Below, one piece after another: positions 33,475 through 42,236 of a stretch of DNA of 64,000 bases. This DNA is from Semisulcospira habei. Lineage: Eukaryota > Mollusca > Gastropoda > Semisulcospiridae. Each line of letters starts with the position of its first letter. Position 1 is the stretch's first letter. The stretch is from positions 175,018,182-175,082,181 of the forward strand of contig BTPG01000001.1 of assembly GCA_036245525.1 (NCBI GenBank), read 5' to 3'. The notes beneath the pieces are model-generated. The model worked only from the letters and a program-made list of their open reading frames with translations, was not told the DNA's origin and did not search any database. The position numbers and the translations under genes are program-made.

Positions 33475-34232
33475 GGCTCAGTTCCATGTGTGCGCTTAGT
33501 CCGGCATACCCGGTAGTCCTGCGCCAGCCACTAAGCAAGATGCGCCGCAATACGGCTTATTGTAAGAGTGAGCTAAGTTCTGCGCCAGCCACTAAGCAAG
33601 ATGCGCCGCAATAGCTTATTGTAAGAGTGAGCTAAGTTCTGCGCCAGCCCGCACTAAGCAAGATGCGCCGCAGTAGCTTATTGTAAGAGTGAGCTAAGTT
33701 CTGCGCCAGCCACTAAGCAAGATGCGCCGCAATAGCTTATTGTAAGAGTGAGCTAAGTTCTGCGCCAGCCACTAAGCAAGATGCGCCGCAATAGCTTATT
33801 GTAAGAGTGAGCTAAGTTCTGCGCCAGCCACTAAGCAAGATGCGCCGCAATAGCTTATTGTAAGAGTGAGCTAAGTTCTGCGCCAGCCCGCACTAAGCAA
33901 GATGCGCCGCAATAGCTTATTGTAAGAGTGAGCTAAGTTCTGCGCCAGCCACTAAGCAAGATGCGCCGCAATAGCTTATTGTAAGAGTGAGCTAAGTTCT
34001 GCGCCAGCCACTAAGCAAGATGCGCCGCAATAGCTTATTGTAAGAGTGAGCTAAGTTCTGCGCCAGCCACTAAGCAAGATGCGCCGCAATAGCTTATTGT
34101 AAGAGTGAGCTAAGTTCTGCGCCAGCCACTAAAAAAAGCAAGATGCGCCGCAATAGCTTATTGTAAGAGTGAGCTGAGTTCTGCGCCAGCCACTAAGGAA
34201 GGTGTTCCGCTTTAGCGGAGCACCTTGCCACT
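33475..34232. repeat. HpE-derived 59 bp array, 12 core copies
   Basis: Core CTGCGCCAGCCACTAAGCAA occurs 12 times (33519, 33578, 33638, 33700, 33759, 33818, 33877, 33938, 33997, 34056, 34115, 34179). Spacers read GATGCGCCGCAATAGCTTAT and TGTAAGAGTGAGCTAAGTT. Two copies have an extra CG (GCCCGCACTAAG); one has CTAAAAAAAGCAAG. The last copy runs into TTCCGCTTTAGCGGAGCACC TTGCC, the turn of an HpE hairpin. Confidence 0.95.
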
Positions 34233-34606
34233 GAGTCGGGGTTCTCACTGTGAAGGAGTACTACCATTTATTTTTAACCTCATTCTAATTTAAGATTGAA
34301 TAATGTCGGCGATCCCGTTACTGAGCTAACATTGTATTTTGAGACTCGAATATAATGTCGGTTACAGACATTAGTGTACCAGTCTGCTGTACTAGTTTGT
34401 AGTATGGCAGCTCGGCTATCATTCACAATCAGCAGAACTGGTTTGTTTTCTTATCTTTGTTGTGTATTGTCATGGAGCAGTACACAAAACAATAGAGCAG
34501 TACACAACACAAAACAACAGTCTGCGCATATTGTATGCATCTGCCTTTCGTTAACATACTTATGCGCACGGTGTCAATTCTCAGTACACGAATACTGCAA
34601 TACACA

Positions 34607-34837
34607 GGCAAGTGGCCATGGGTGCAGAGTGTGTTTCTGAAATCATCTGTGTTTCCAAAAACATCGAAACGTTAACGTCAAAACTCTGTAGCCCACAACG
34701 GACCATGACCCGTTACACAATGGTTTCAGCAAGAGGCATAGATCCTCATGAGCCCCCGTAAATGCGTGGGCCCACGAGGATCTATGCCTCTTGCAGCTGG
34801 ATGGTGTTCAAGTTTTCTTGCCAGTGAAGTGGGATAA
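34607..34837. mobile_element. HpB hairpin element
   Basis: Core AAGAGGCATAGATCCTCATG AGCCCCCGTAAATGCGTGGG CCCACGAGGATCTATGCCTC. Right end GCCAGTGAAGTGGGATAA; left end weak near 34607. Confidence 0.72.
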
Positions 34838-34865
34838 TGTGACGTATGTTTTTAATTCAAGTGAA

Positions 34866-34950
34866 AGATCGGTCATGACAACTGAAAGGTCGTGCCAGAT
34901 ACGTTTGACGCCTGGGCTCTACCCTTGGACTGTCTCGGACAATCTATCTC
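34866..34950. mobile_element. HpA relic
   Basis: GATCGGTCATGACAACTGAA, GTCGTGCCAGATACGTTTGA CGCCTGGGC, CTACCCTTGGACTGTCTC; stem largely decayed. Confidence 0.5.
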
Positions 34951-34988
34951 GACAGAGATCCAAAACAGTTTTGACAGATGCCTCGGGA

Positions 34989-35045
34989 GTCACTCAGTCA
35001 GCACCATCAGTCAGTCACTGATCGAGCCAGTCAGTCAGTCAGTCA
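34989..35045. repeat. (CAGT)n microsatellite
   Basis: CACTCAGTCAGCACCATCAG then four to five CAGT units near 35026-35044. Confidence 0.85.
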
Positions 35046-35075
35046 ATGTCGATTGAAAGAAAAAAAAAAAAAAAT

Positions 35076-35534
35076 CAAAATCAGTGTTAGTTTTTGACTG
35101 CACGACATCTACAGATAGTTTATCAAATGCCTGTGCTCTTTGACGCCGCAGGCAAAAAAATAAAATAAATAAAAATAAAATAAATAAAAATGGATGTACT
35201 TTGCGTCTACAGACAGCGCGGTACAAAAGGAATCCTGCAAATCACGCTACACACAGATCTGTAACACAGGAGCGGCATGCTATAACACACGTTGTGCCAC
35301 GGCCACAGTAAAAGGTAAAGGACACGGTGTCTGCGAACATTCCGGAATGGCATCTGAACGTTTTGTTTCCAAGGCCAAGCGCTAATAACAACGAAGGTGT
35401 ATATAACAGTTTATGTATTAAGCGTTAGTGGATGTGGATTTAAAACATGACAGTACAAGGGTACTGCGGATCAGGAGTCGTCAGGTTAATTTGTCAGGGG
35501 TTATTCTTGAGCACCGCCTGAGACAAACAAACAA
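35076..35534. other. No gene seen; poly-A and TAAAA runs near 35060 and 35157-35190
   Basis: Low-complexity A-rich patches, otherwise unassigned. Confidence 0.4.
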
Positions 35535-35751
35535 TTAACCCCTGCGTTGCCAATGCACGGCGCTTGTTTCTGAAATCTTTCAAATGTTACACAACGCAGA
35601 AAAGACACAGCCGTCCAAGGAACGTGGATACAAAGCAGTGTCAGCAAGAGGCATAGATTCTCATGAGCCCCCGCAACTGCGGGGGCTCATGAGAATCTAT
35701 GCCTCTTGCAGATGGATTGCTTTCAGTGTTGCTCGTCAGTGGAGGGGTTAA
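35535..35751. mobile_element. HpB hairpin element, best-preserved long form (217 bp)
   Basis: TTAACCCCTGCGTTGCCAAT to CGTCAGTGGAGGGGTTAA. Core arms AAGAGGCATAGATTCTCATG / CATGAGAATCTATGCCTCTT are perfectly complementary around CCCCCGCAACTGCGGGGG. Outer arms are asymmetric (ACACAGCCGTCCAAGGAACG on the left). Confidence 0.92.
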
Positions 35752-35829
35752 GAAATCCACCTTGGCAGCTAGGTGAGCTAATGCCTGACTAGCCTGCTTA
35801 ATTGGTGCTGACCTGTATCTTCGTGACCC

Positions 35830-36142
35830 GTGGGGGGGGGGGGGGGGGGAAACAAGTTCTTCGTGACTTGAAATGTGAAATTCAAAATAAGATATTCCTG
35901 ATACATGAACAAGCTCTGGTTATTTTGTGAAACGTGAACTGTCCTTTGCAACACTGTAAATTGTATTCAGAAAGTTTTTATACCCTCCCCTACCCCATCC
36001 TCCCCCAGCCCCCCCCCCTCCTGCCCCCCATCCCTGTTGTTAGAGTTTCCGTCAGTGAAAAGAGACGAAGAAAGCGGTGGTACCTGCTTTTTTCATCGTT
36101 TTATTCCATCGTGAGACGTGAATGCTTTTTTTTTTTTTTAAA
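35830..36142. other. Poly-G, C-rich and poly-T tracts; no gene
   Basis: G19 near 35832, C-rich 35985-36035, T-run near 36127-36139. Confidence 0.6.
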
Positions 36143-36195
36143 TCGTGATTCCTGAATGGCAAATTAAATCGTCGTGAATTCATGCCCCTCTTTAA

Positions 36196-36350
36196 AATAG
36201 CGGAGAGCTGGGTGGCTCGGTGGTAGGAGCGTTCGACTCTCGACCGAATGGTCCAGGGCTCGAATCCAGCTGGTGTCAAAATTTGTTCAGGTCCTATTTC
36301 GGTGCCCCGTCTTTGAGATCACCTACGTGTTAGACAAAATACACGTTTAA
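36196..36350 (+). mobile_element. tRNA-derived SINE-like sequence, third type
   Basis: A-box-like GGTGGCTCGGTGGTAGGAGC, anticodon-loop-like TTCGACTCTCGACC, and B-box-like AGGGCTCGAATCCAGCT at the expected spacing, then CGGTGCCCCGTCTTTGAGAT. No clear tail or target duplication seen. Confidence 0.6.
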
Positions 36351-36409
36351 CGTTTTCTTTAGAATAGCAAGGGCCCGTGGTGCGGCTTGTGTGCAAACTT
36401 GTTTATTCG

Positions 36410-36472
36410 TTAACTCATTCGAGACGTGCCGCTTACGGAGACGCGGCTGTGTGCCGCGTATCCGTATGCGGG
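36410..36472. mobile_element. HpJ-like left part
   Basis: TTAACTCATTCGAGACGTGC then CCGCTTACGGAGACGCGG and CCGCGTATCCGTATGCGG; the internal GC-rich hairpin is kept but the right TTAA end is not. Confidence 0.45.
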
Positions 36473-36643
36473 ATGTTTCGATTGAGTTGAAGTAAGGGGC
36501 ACATACCTGTAGATAAAGGAAATGAGCACAGAAAGATACACCAAATAACAGTTCGTGAACTGGGGTTGATGCAAAGGTCTGGATTGCCACGTGTACCAGA
36601 CTGGAAGGGTGTGGAAAGTGCGGAATACGCGTACCAAAACACG

Positions 36644-36857
36644 TTAACCCATTCAGCCCTGACGCACTACAACAGGAGATGGGTCGACCATGATAATTCA
36701 AGGGTAGTGCCAGATTAGCTTGGCGCCTGTCGGCGCCAAGCTAATCTGGCACTACCCTTGAATTATCATGGTCGATCCATCTCCTGCAACTGGTGCATTG
36801 TCGTTAGATGACGCCTCCAAAATTTGGGAAGTACTTGCGTCGGGCTGAACGAGTTAA
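36644..36857. mobile_element. HpA hairpin element, copy 9 (214 bp)
   Basis: TTAACCCATTCAGCCCTGAC to GGGCTGAACGAGTTAA. Perfect stem AAGGGTAGTGCCAGATTAGC, loop TGTC between GGCGCC stems. The right TTAA (36854) is also the left TTAA of an HpB. Confidence 0.92.
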
Positions 36858-37032
36858 CCCCATCACTACCAACAGTCCCATACTTTGTTTCTATGTGTTG
36901 TGGCGTTAACGTCAAAGAGCAGCAGCCATCCGAGGAACGTGGACACGAAATGGTGACAGCAACTGCGGGGGCTCATGAGGATCTATGTCTCTTGCAGATG
37001 TATGGTACTTACCTTTTCAGTGAAGGGTTTAA
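36854..37032. mobile_element. HpB element lacking the left core arm
   Basis: TTAACCCCATCACTACCAAC on the left and CAGTGAAGGGTTTAA on the right. The core keeps only GCAACTGCGGGGGCTCATGA GGATCTATGTCTCTTGCAG. Confidence 0.8.
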
Positions 37033-37167
37033 AACTTTGCAGGTTGAGAGCATTTGGGTATGCATCTGTGTTCACCAACCCCTTTGGTAGTGACCACGAA
37101 TTGTATGTCTAAACTAATCGCGGCCTGGATAACAACTCTATGCAAGAAACGCAGATCCGAATGAAGC

Positions 37168-37257
37168 ATTCAAGAGACATAGATCTTCTTTAGCCCTCGC
37201 AGCTTCGGGGGCTCATGAGAATCTATGCCTCTTTCAGTTGGGTGGTGAAACGGTTAA
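37168..37257. mobile_element. HpB core
   Basis: TTCAAGAGACATAGATCTTC, TTTAGCCCTCGCAGCTTCGG GGGCTCATGAGAATCTATGC CTCTTTCAG, ending GAAACGGTTAA. The left outer part is not recognised. Confidence 0.7.
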
Positions 37258-37710
37258 CCACCCAGCGTGTAACTTAGAACTCATAATGACTGCTTTGAAA
37301 TAATCAACAAAGAACGAAACACGCTTCTCTTTTTTTTTTTTTTTTTTTTTTGCACACCACCAGCAACCCAGCAATAATGGTCATTTGGTTGACCGTGGCA
37401 GGGAAACAAGAAGAAGAAGAAAACCGTGCAGAAAACAGACCAAAAAGGCGACTGCCAAGTTTGTAAAATGTAAAGAAAATCCGAAGCCAAGAAAGAAACA
37501 CACTTTGAAACGCCAAATTACAACACAGTTTATTAAATGTTCAAAATGGACAATCAGACCGGACAAAAACACAATGCACTATTTATCCTTCTTTTGGGAG
37601 ATGTACATTTGTTTTATAATCGATCTTTCTAAGCGTGTTCCTTTCTCTTTTGGGATTTGTTGACAAAACGGTTAAATACATTTTCTAAAAAAATGGACAT
37701 CAAACAAGAC

Positions 37711-37846
37711 GGAGAATGAACTACCCAATGCGCAAAGGCCATCGGGCCGACGTCGGCCGCCGTTGGCCCGCGCACGGCCGTGTGCAGGCCAAGGGCGGCC
37801 GACATCGGCCCGATGCCCTTTTGCGCATTGGGAGGAGAATGAACTA
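37711..37846. repeat. HpD hairpin, copy 2, flanked by a 13 bp direct repeat
   Basis: Hairpin 37724-37832: CCCAATGCGCAAAGGCCATC GGGCCGACGTCGGCCGCC against GGCGGCCGACATCGGCCCGA ... CTTTTGCGCATTGGG. GGAGAATGAACTA precedes it (37711-37723) and follows it (37834-37846), as a target duplication would. Confidence 0.88.
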
Positions 37847-37954
37847 TTTACGTTTAGAGGCACATGGCCGTAACTTGTAATACTGCTTTTTCACCGACCA
37901 CACCGGTAGTCACTGCTTACATCAGTGGTCCGCCTTTTCATTGCAAATGACCCA

Positions 37955-38125
37955 TTAACCTCTTCACTGTCGAGAGAAGGTGAACACCGAACTGCAAGAG
38001 ACATAGATCCTCATGAGCCCCCGCAGTTGCCGCGGGGCCTCAATAAGATTTATGCCTCTCGCAGAGACCACTCTGTATCCCGGCATCTTTATATTAGCTG
38101 GTGATCTTTGACATTTGAATGAACA
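37955..38125. mobile_element. HpB hairpin element, right end unclear
   Basis: TTAACCTCTTCACTGTCGAG; core CAAGAGACATAGATCCTCAT GAGCCCCCGCAG ... GGGGCCTCAATAAGATTTAT GCCTCTCGCAG; the right terminus is degraded. Confidence 0.75.
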
Positions 38126-38589
38126 ATGTTTTCTTTTAATTTAAGAGAAAAAAAAAAAAAAAACTCAGAGAAGGAATTAAACGTAACAGACAAGAACTGA
38201 AGCACGATTACAATAAACAGAAAAGAATGCAATTAGTTTAATGAAATGCAATAGCCATGGAGCCGACAACAAGCGCTTGGAGCAACCTCCTATGCAGCTT
38301 CAGCTGGGTCTGCGAAACCTAACTTCATGTGACCAATTGCACCATAACTCCCACTCATGGACTGTCCAGAATGCTACGAGATTTCCCCGTGCTGTTTCAA
38401 AATATCTGTAACGGGTCGCGTGGAGGTCACTAGCCCATAGGGAGTGCAGGAAAAAGAACGACACACGCAGATAATGTTTTGCTGCGTTACTTCTGCTTAT
38501 TGGGTGTTTTTTTTTTATGCCAAGAGTCTTACAAAGGTAACAATACGTCTGTTACAGTTCATTTCTTTAATTGAGAGTTATGGGTTCTT

Positions 38590-38708
38590 TAATTATTTCT
38601 ATGAGTGAATGATGATGCCATGTGTTGTACGGGCAGACAGTGAATTTCCCCATGAGGGATTAATAAAGTATTATTGTATTGTATTGTATTGTATTGTATT
38701 GTATTGTT
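38590..38708 (+). mobile_element. L2-like LINE/SINE 3' end with (TATTG)n tail
   Basis: GTGAATTTCCCCATGAGGGA then TTAATAAAGTATTATTG and five to six further TGTAT units. The upstream 38160-38590 sequence shows no coding match. Confidence 0.7.
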
Positions 38709-38984
38709 TTACTTATAGAAATAAGCCCATAGTAAACACAGTTAATCTATTTACGAGTAATGTCTGAATTAAAAAAAAAGAAAAAAAGATTCGCTTTGAC
38801 TTCCGAATCATCATGCAAGGTCAGTTCTACGTCATTCTACGTTCTCTAAGCGTAGATATGCCTATCGAAGCGCAGGTACTAGCCTACTAGGCTATCGCTT
38901 CGAGCAGACCTGACTGAGCGGTCAAGGGAATGGAACGGTTCCTGGGTTCTAGATATATATTTAGGAATAATTTTATATGCCTCT

Positions 38985-39058
38985 GTCAGCAAGAAGTATA
39001 GATTGTCATGAGCCGCCGCTGCAGCGACAGGGGTCCATGCTAATTTATGCCTCTTGCA
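38985..39058. mobile_element. HpB core, degenerate
   Basis: CAGCAAGAAGTATAGATTGT CATGAGCCGCCGCTGCAGCG ACAGGGGTCCATGCTAATTT ATGCCTCTTGC; several arm mismatches. Confidence 0.65.
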
Positions 39059-39092
39059 TTCAGTTTGGGAGGGTAAGGCTGGTGGATGGTAC

Positions 39093-39417
39093 GGTTGGTT
39101 GGTTGGTTAGTTAGTTCGGGTTTAACGTCCACAGCACCGAGGTGATCATGGACGGCCCTCGCGGGCGGGTTATGGGGAACAGAGAAATCTATTGCCTATG
39201 TAGTACGACCTGAACACTGATCAACTCAGGCGCACTCCAACTGTGCCACTTTGGTTTACCAGGACCTTTCAACGGACATGCTATGGAACAAATCCGTTTT
39301 TTTCCCTTGGATTGTGAGTCCAGCTACCGGGGCCGGGACGGGATTCGAACCCACGACCCGGCGATTCCCTTCGCTCTCCTGCTCCGACGTTTAACCGCCT
39401 GAGCTATTTCGGACTCT
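39093..39417 (-). mobile_element. tRNA-derived SINE, full length, 13 bp target duplication
   Basis: Same family as 11992, opposite strand: (TTGG)n tail at the left, tRNA-like head at the right (GAGTCCGAAATAGCTCAGGC on the minus strand, B box GGGTTCGAATCCCGTCC). TGGTGGATGGTAC at 39080-39092 is repeated at 39418-39430. The head here is cleaner than in the 11992 copy. Confidence 0.93.
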
Positions 39418-39430
39418 TGGTGGATGGTAC

Positions 39431-40165
39431 AGTCTGGGTACGCCAGATAAGGATTTCGCAAAGAAAATTCTCCGGGCTTTGTTTTCAAATCGTACACTTA
39501 CAGTGCTCAGAAATTCCAGAAAAAAACAAGGCATACTACTGATAACGCTAGTCCATTACGCATTTACTATTTGAGATTTCCAAATCGTTCTGAAAACTGA
39601 TGTGACTTCATTCAACTTAAAGCGACTTTCTCCTCAGGAAATAAAGGGTTTTTTGGAAGGCAACTGACTAAGCTTGTTTCCAGTAGATTTTCCCCACCGG
39701 TTCAGCACTACCGCTGAGCTAGCGTATTGATCAAATAGCTTTTCAGTTTAGTTGCAGTTGTCTGAAAATCAGTGAACAGTTAATTAATCAGTAAATCCTA
39801 TGTAACATAACATGATCACAACAACACGATAAACTGCACGCATTTCGCTTCATTTTAAAGATCGCATTTCCACCGACGGCGAACAAACAATTCACAGAAC
39901 TGTTATCCTGAAAATAAGTATCATCATATTACGACTGAAGTTCATCGAAATGCATTGGAAAATGTCACTATACCTGTAAATCACATTGATCCTCTTTTAC
40001 GTAAGGCAATTAAATCTTCTCCGGGATAGTGTTATGTGATCGATAGTTCCTGAATTTTTGGGGGCACAAGCCAATTTGACTCTTGCACTGACAAGCGCTC
40101 AAAGCTGAACACATTAAGCGCTATAGTTAACCGCTTGGTCGTGGACTGTGTGTATGAAATCACTC
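39431..40165. other. No gene seen
   Basis: Unique-looking, AT-moderate; no frame or repeat I can assign. Confidence 0.45.
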
Positions 40166-40387
40166 TTAACGCTTTGGTTGTCGGTAGCGCTTTTTGTTGG
40201 TGACAAAAAGCGCTACTTGCAGCCAATGGCTCAAATTCAACGCCAGCCGTCCAAAGACCATAGACACAAATTGGTGTCAGCAAGAGGCATGGATCCTCAT
40301 GAGCCCCCGCAGTCGCGGGGGCTTATGAGGATCTATACCTCTTGCAGTTGGATGGCGTTCACATTTTCTCGGCAGTGAAGGGGTTAA
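40166..40387. mobile_element. Composite HpC-HpB element
   Basis: Begins as HpC (TTAACGCTTTGGTTGTCGGT AGCGCTTTTTG...CAAAAAGCGCTACTTGCAGC CAATGGC). It passes straight into HpB outer arm (AACGCCAGCCGTCCAAAG), HpB core (AAGAGGCATGGATCCTCATG AGCCCCCGCAG...) and HpB right end CGGCAGTGAAGGGGTTAA. There is one TTAA on each side and none between the parts. Confidence 0.8.
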
Positions 40388-40545
40388 TTTCGGCTAAACA
40401 ACGAACACCAGCAATTAAAAAGTATTCACATGCATATAATTATATTCTATTTTTGTCATATCAGGGTCTGTGTGTGTCTTGCGCCTTAACTGGTCATTGT
40501 ATTCCAGCCACTAAGCGAATTCACATCTGAATCGACTGGCCCACA

Positions 40546-40651
40546 TCCCAGTAAGTGCAAAAAGTAAGTCTTTGGGCCGAAGTTGGTCGCGTTTGGCCGG
40601 GGGCCAACTGTGACCACTTCGGCTTTAGGACTGACTTTGTGCTTTATGGGA
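40546..40651. repeat. HpD-like hairpin, copy 3 (diverged)
   Basis: TCCCAGTAAGTGCAAAAAGT ... GGGCCGAAGTTGGTC pairs with GACCACTTCGGCTTTAGGAC ... TTTGTGCTTTATGGGA around GGCCGGGGGCC. Confidence 0.7.
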
Positions 40652-40682
40652 TGATGCTTCGTATGCTGTTGCTGTGCTTCCG

Positions 40683-40992
40683 GTATAGGGCTCGGGAAGT
40701 TCCCCGCGTTGCCTAGCAGTGTCGGCGCGTCAGCCGCCATCTTAAGAGGATACCAAAGTCGTCTTCAGTTGAGATAGTAGCAAAACAGTGTTTCAGCACG
40801 TTTTCTTTTTTCATTTTTCTTCCTCTTTGCAAAAAACAAAGATTCTGGTGAGCTGTTTCCTACAGTGATGGCAAGACTGTACGTCAGGACTTTTATGACA
40901 TTACAAAAACAGCGATTTCCTTATGAGCGCTTAGTCCCTTATCCTCACAAGATGGCCGCCAAGTGATGACGTCAGCTTCCCGAGCCCTATAC
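40683..40992. mobile_element. 310 bp non-autonomous DNA element with terminal inverted repeats
   Basis: GTATAGGGCTCGGGAAG at 40683 is exactly inverted at the right end (CTTCCCGAGCCCTATAC to 40992). Further in, GCCGCCATCTTAAGAGGATA matches the complement of TATCCTCACAAGATGGCCGC. No target duplication longer than 2 bp is obvious and there is no coding content. Confidence 0.7.
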
Positions 40993-41208
40993 AATTAATC
41001 TCCCGTAGTGGAGAGTTTGTGGGACATAATTTTGCGATCGATGGTGAAAGATTCTCCTTGCAGGCTAATTATGGCTTTGACAGGCTTTGAATGGAATAGC
41101 GGAGAGTTTGCACAACTAGCAATTATGTCGTCGTTTGGCCAGATTTTTTTTCGGTTAGTTAGTTTGTTTGCTAATCGAAACTGATTATGTCAGTGAAGAT
41201 TATATTTA

Positions 41209-42236
41209 AGATAAAATAAGATAAGATAAGATAAGATAAACGTTATTGCCATATGCATAAACATTACTAGAGGAATTTTTTCAAGTGCGGCATAACTGAC
41301 GAGCGTCCATGTTAAGATTAACACATAAAACATACATAAAAAATAATCAAGAAGACTCTAAAATACCAAACCACACATATGTATAGCAGTCATTCTACTT
41401 AATATGCACACACATCTAAGAAAGTAAAATAAGATAAATCTATCGCATAATAACCATATTCTGACAACAAAAACCGCCAAGTAAGCCGCAACAAAAACAG
41501 ATTAACTAAATTCATATGTATTTATAAAACTGTGTATCCTGTCTAAGAAGTGATTAAGAGAACATATAAAGAACTATAAACAAATAAGATGGGCTGTAGG
41601 TAATTCTAAAGGGACTTTGAGTCAATCTGCTGAGTTAAATCATATCACAGCCACATTAGACAGGGCCTGAACAGCCAAGGGATAAAAGCTTTTCTGAAAA
41701 CGAGTGGTTTTGGCCTTAATGGATCTAAAGCGTGAGCCAGATGGCAAGGGCTCGAACAGGCTATGTGCAGGATGGTGCTCGTCATGTATGATGGAGCTCG
41801 CTCTCTTGAAGGTGCGTGCGTGGTACAGAGATTCCAGCGAGAGGAGATCGCTTCCAACGATATGAGATGACGGTTGTTTTGATCACCCTATTTAATTTCT
41901 CGCGGGCTTCGTCGGTTCCGCTGCCATACCACACCGTCATTGAGAAGGTAAGAACGCTCTCAATGGCGGCGCGGTAAAACTGCACCATGATCTGCTGACT
42001 GTCGCCAAAAGACTTCAACCGCCGAAGAAAAAAACAGGCGCTGCTGGGCTTTTTTTACTAGCTGTTCAATATTCTTCTCCCACTTCAGATCGTGCGAAAT
42101 GAGAGTACCCAGGAACTTGAACGTTTCAACAATTTCAATATCTTTCCTTGGATGGTTAAGGGAAGAGGGTCAGTTTTCCTTTTCCTGAAATCGATTATCA
42201 TTTCCTTGGTCTTACCAACATGCAAATCCAGCTTGT
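41209..42236 (-). mobile_element. L2-like LINE, 3' part (continues at 44551-44800)
   Basis: The minus-strand 3' end has a (TTATC)n tail (plus-strand 41215-41240). Coding remnants in minus frames read LDLHVGKTKEM (near 42230-42195), FLGTLISHDLKWEKN, RRLKSFGDSQQIMVQFYRAA and ESVLTFSMTVWYGS. It is separated from its upstream reverse transcriptase fragment at 44551-44800 by a later LINE insertion. Confidence 0.85.

Noticed and set aside
33519..34200. CRISPR-like array (20 bp core, 39 bp spacer)
   Set aside because: The 'spacers' are identical to each other, so this is an ordinary tandem repeat derived from HpE.
36201..36270. Functional tRNA gene
   Set aside because: Similar A/B boxes but acceptor stem does not pair well and a SINE-like body follows.
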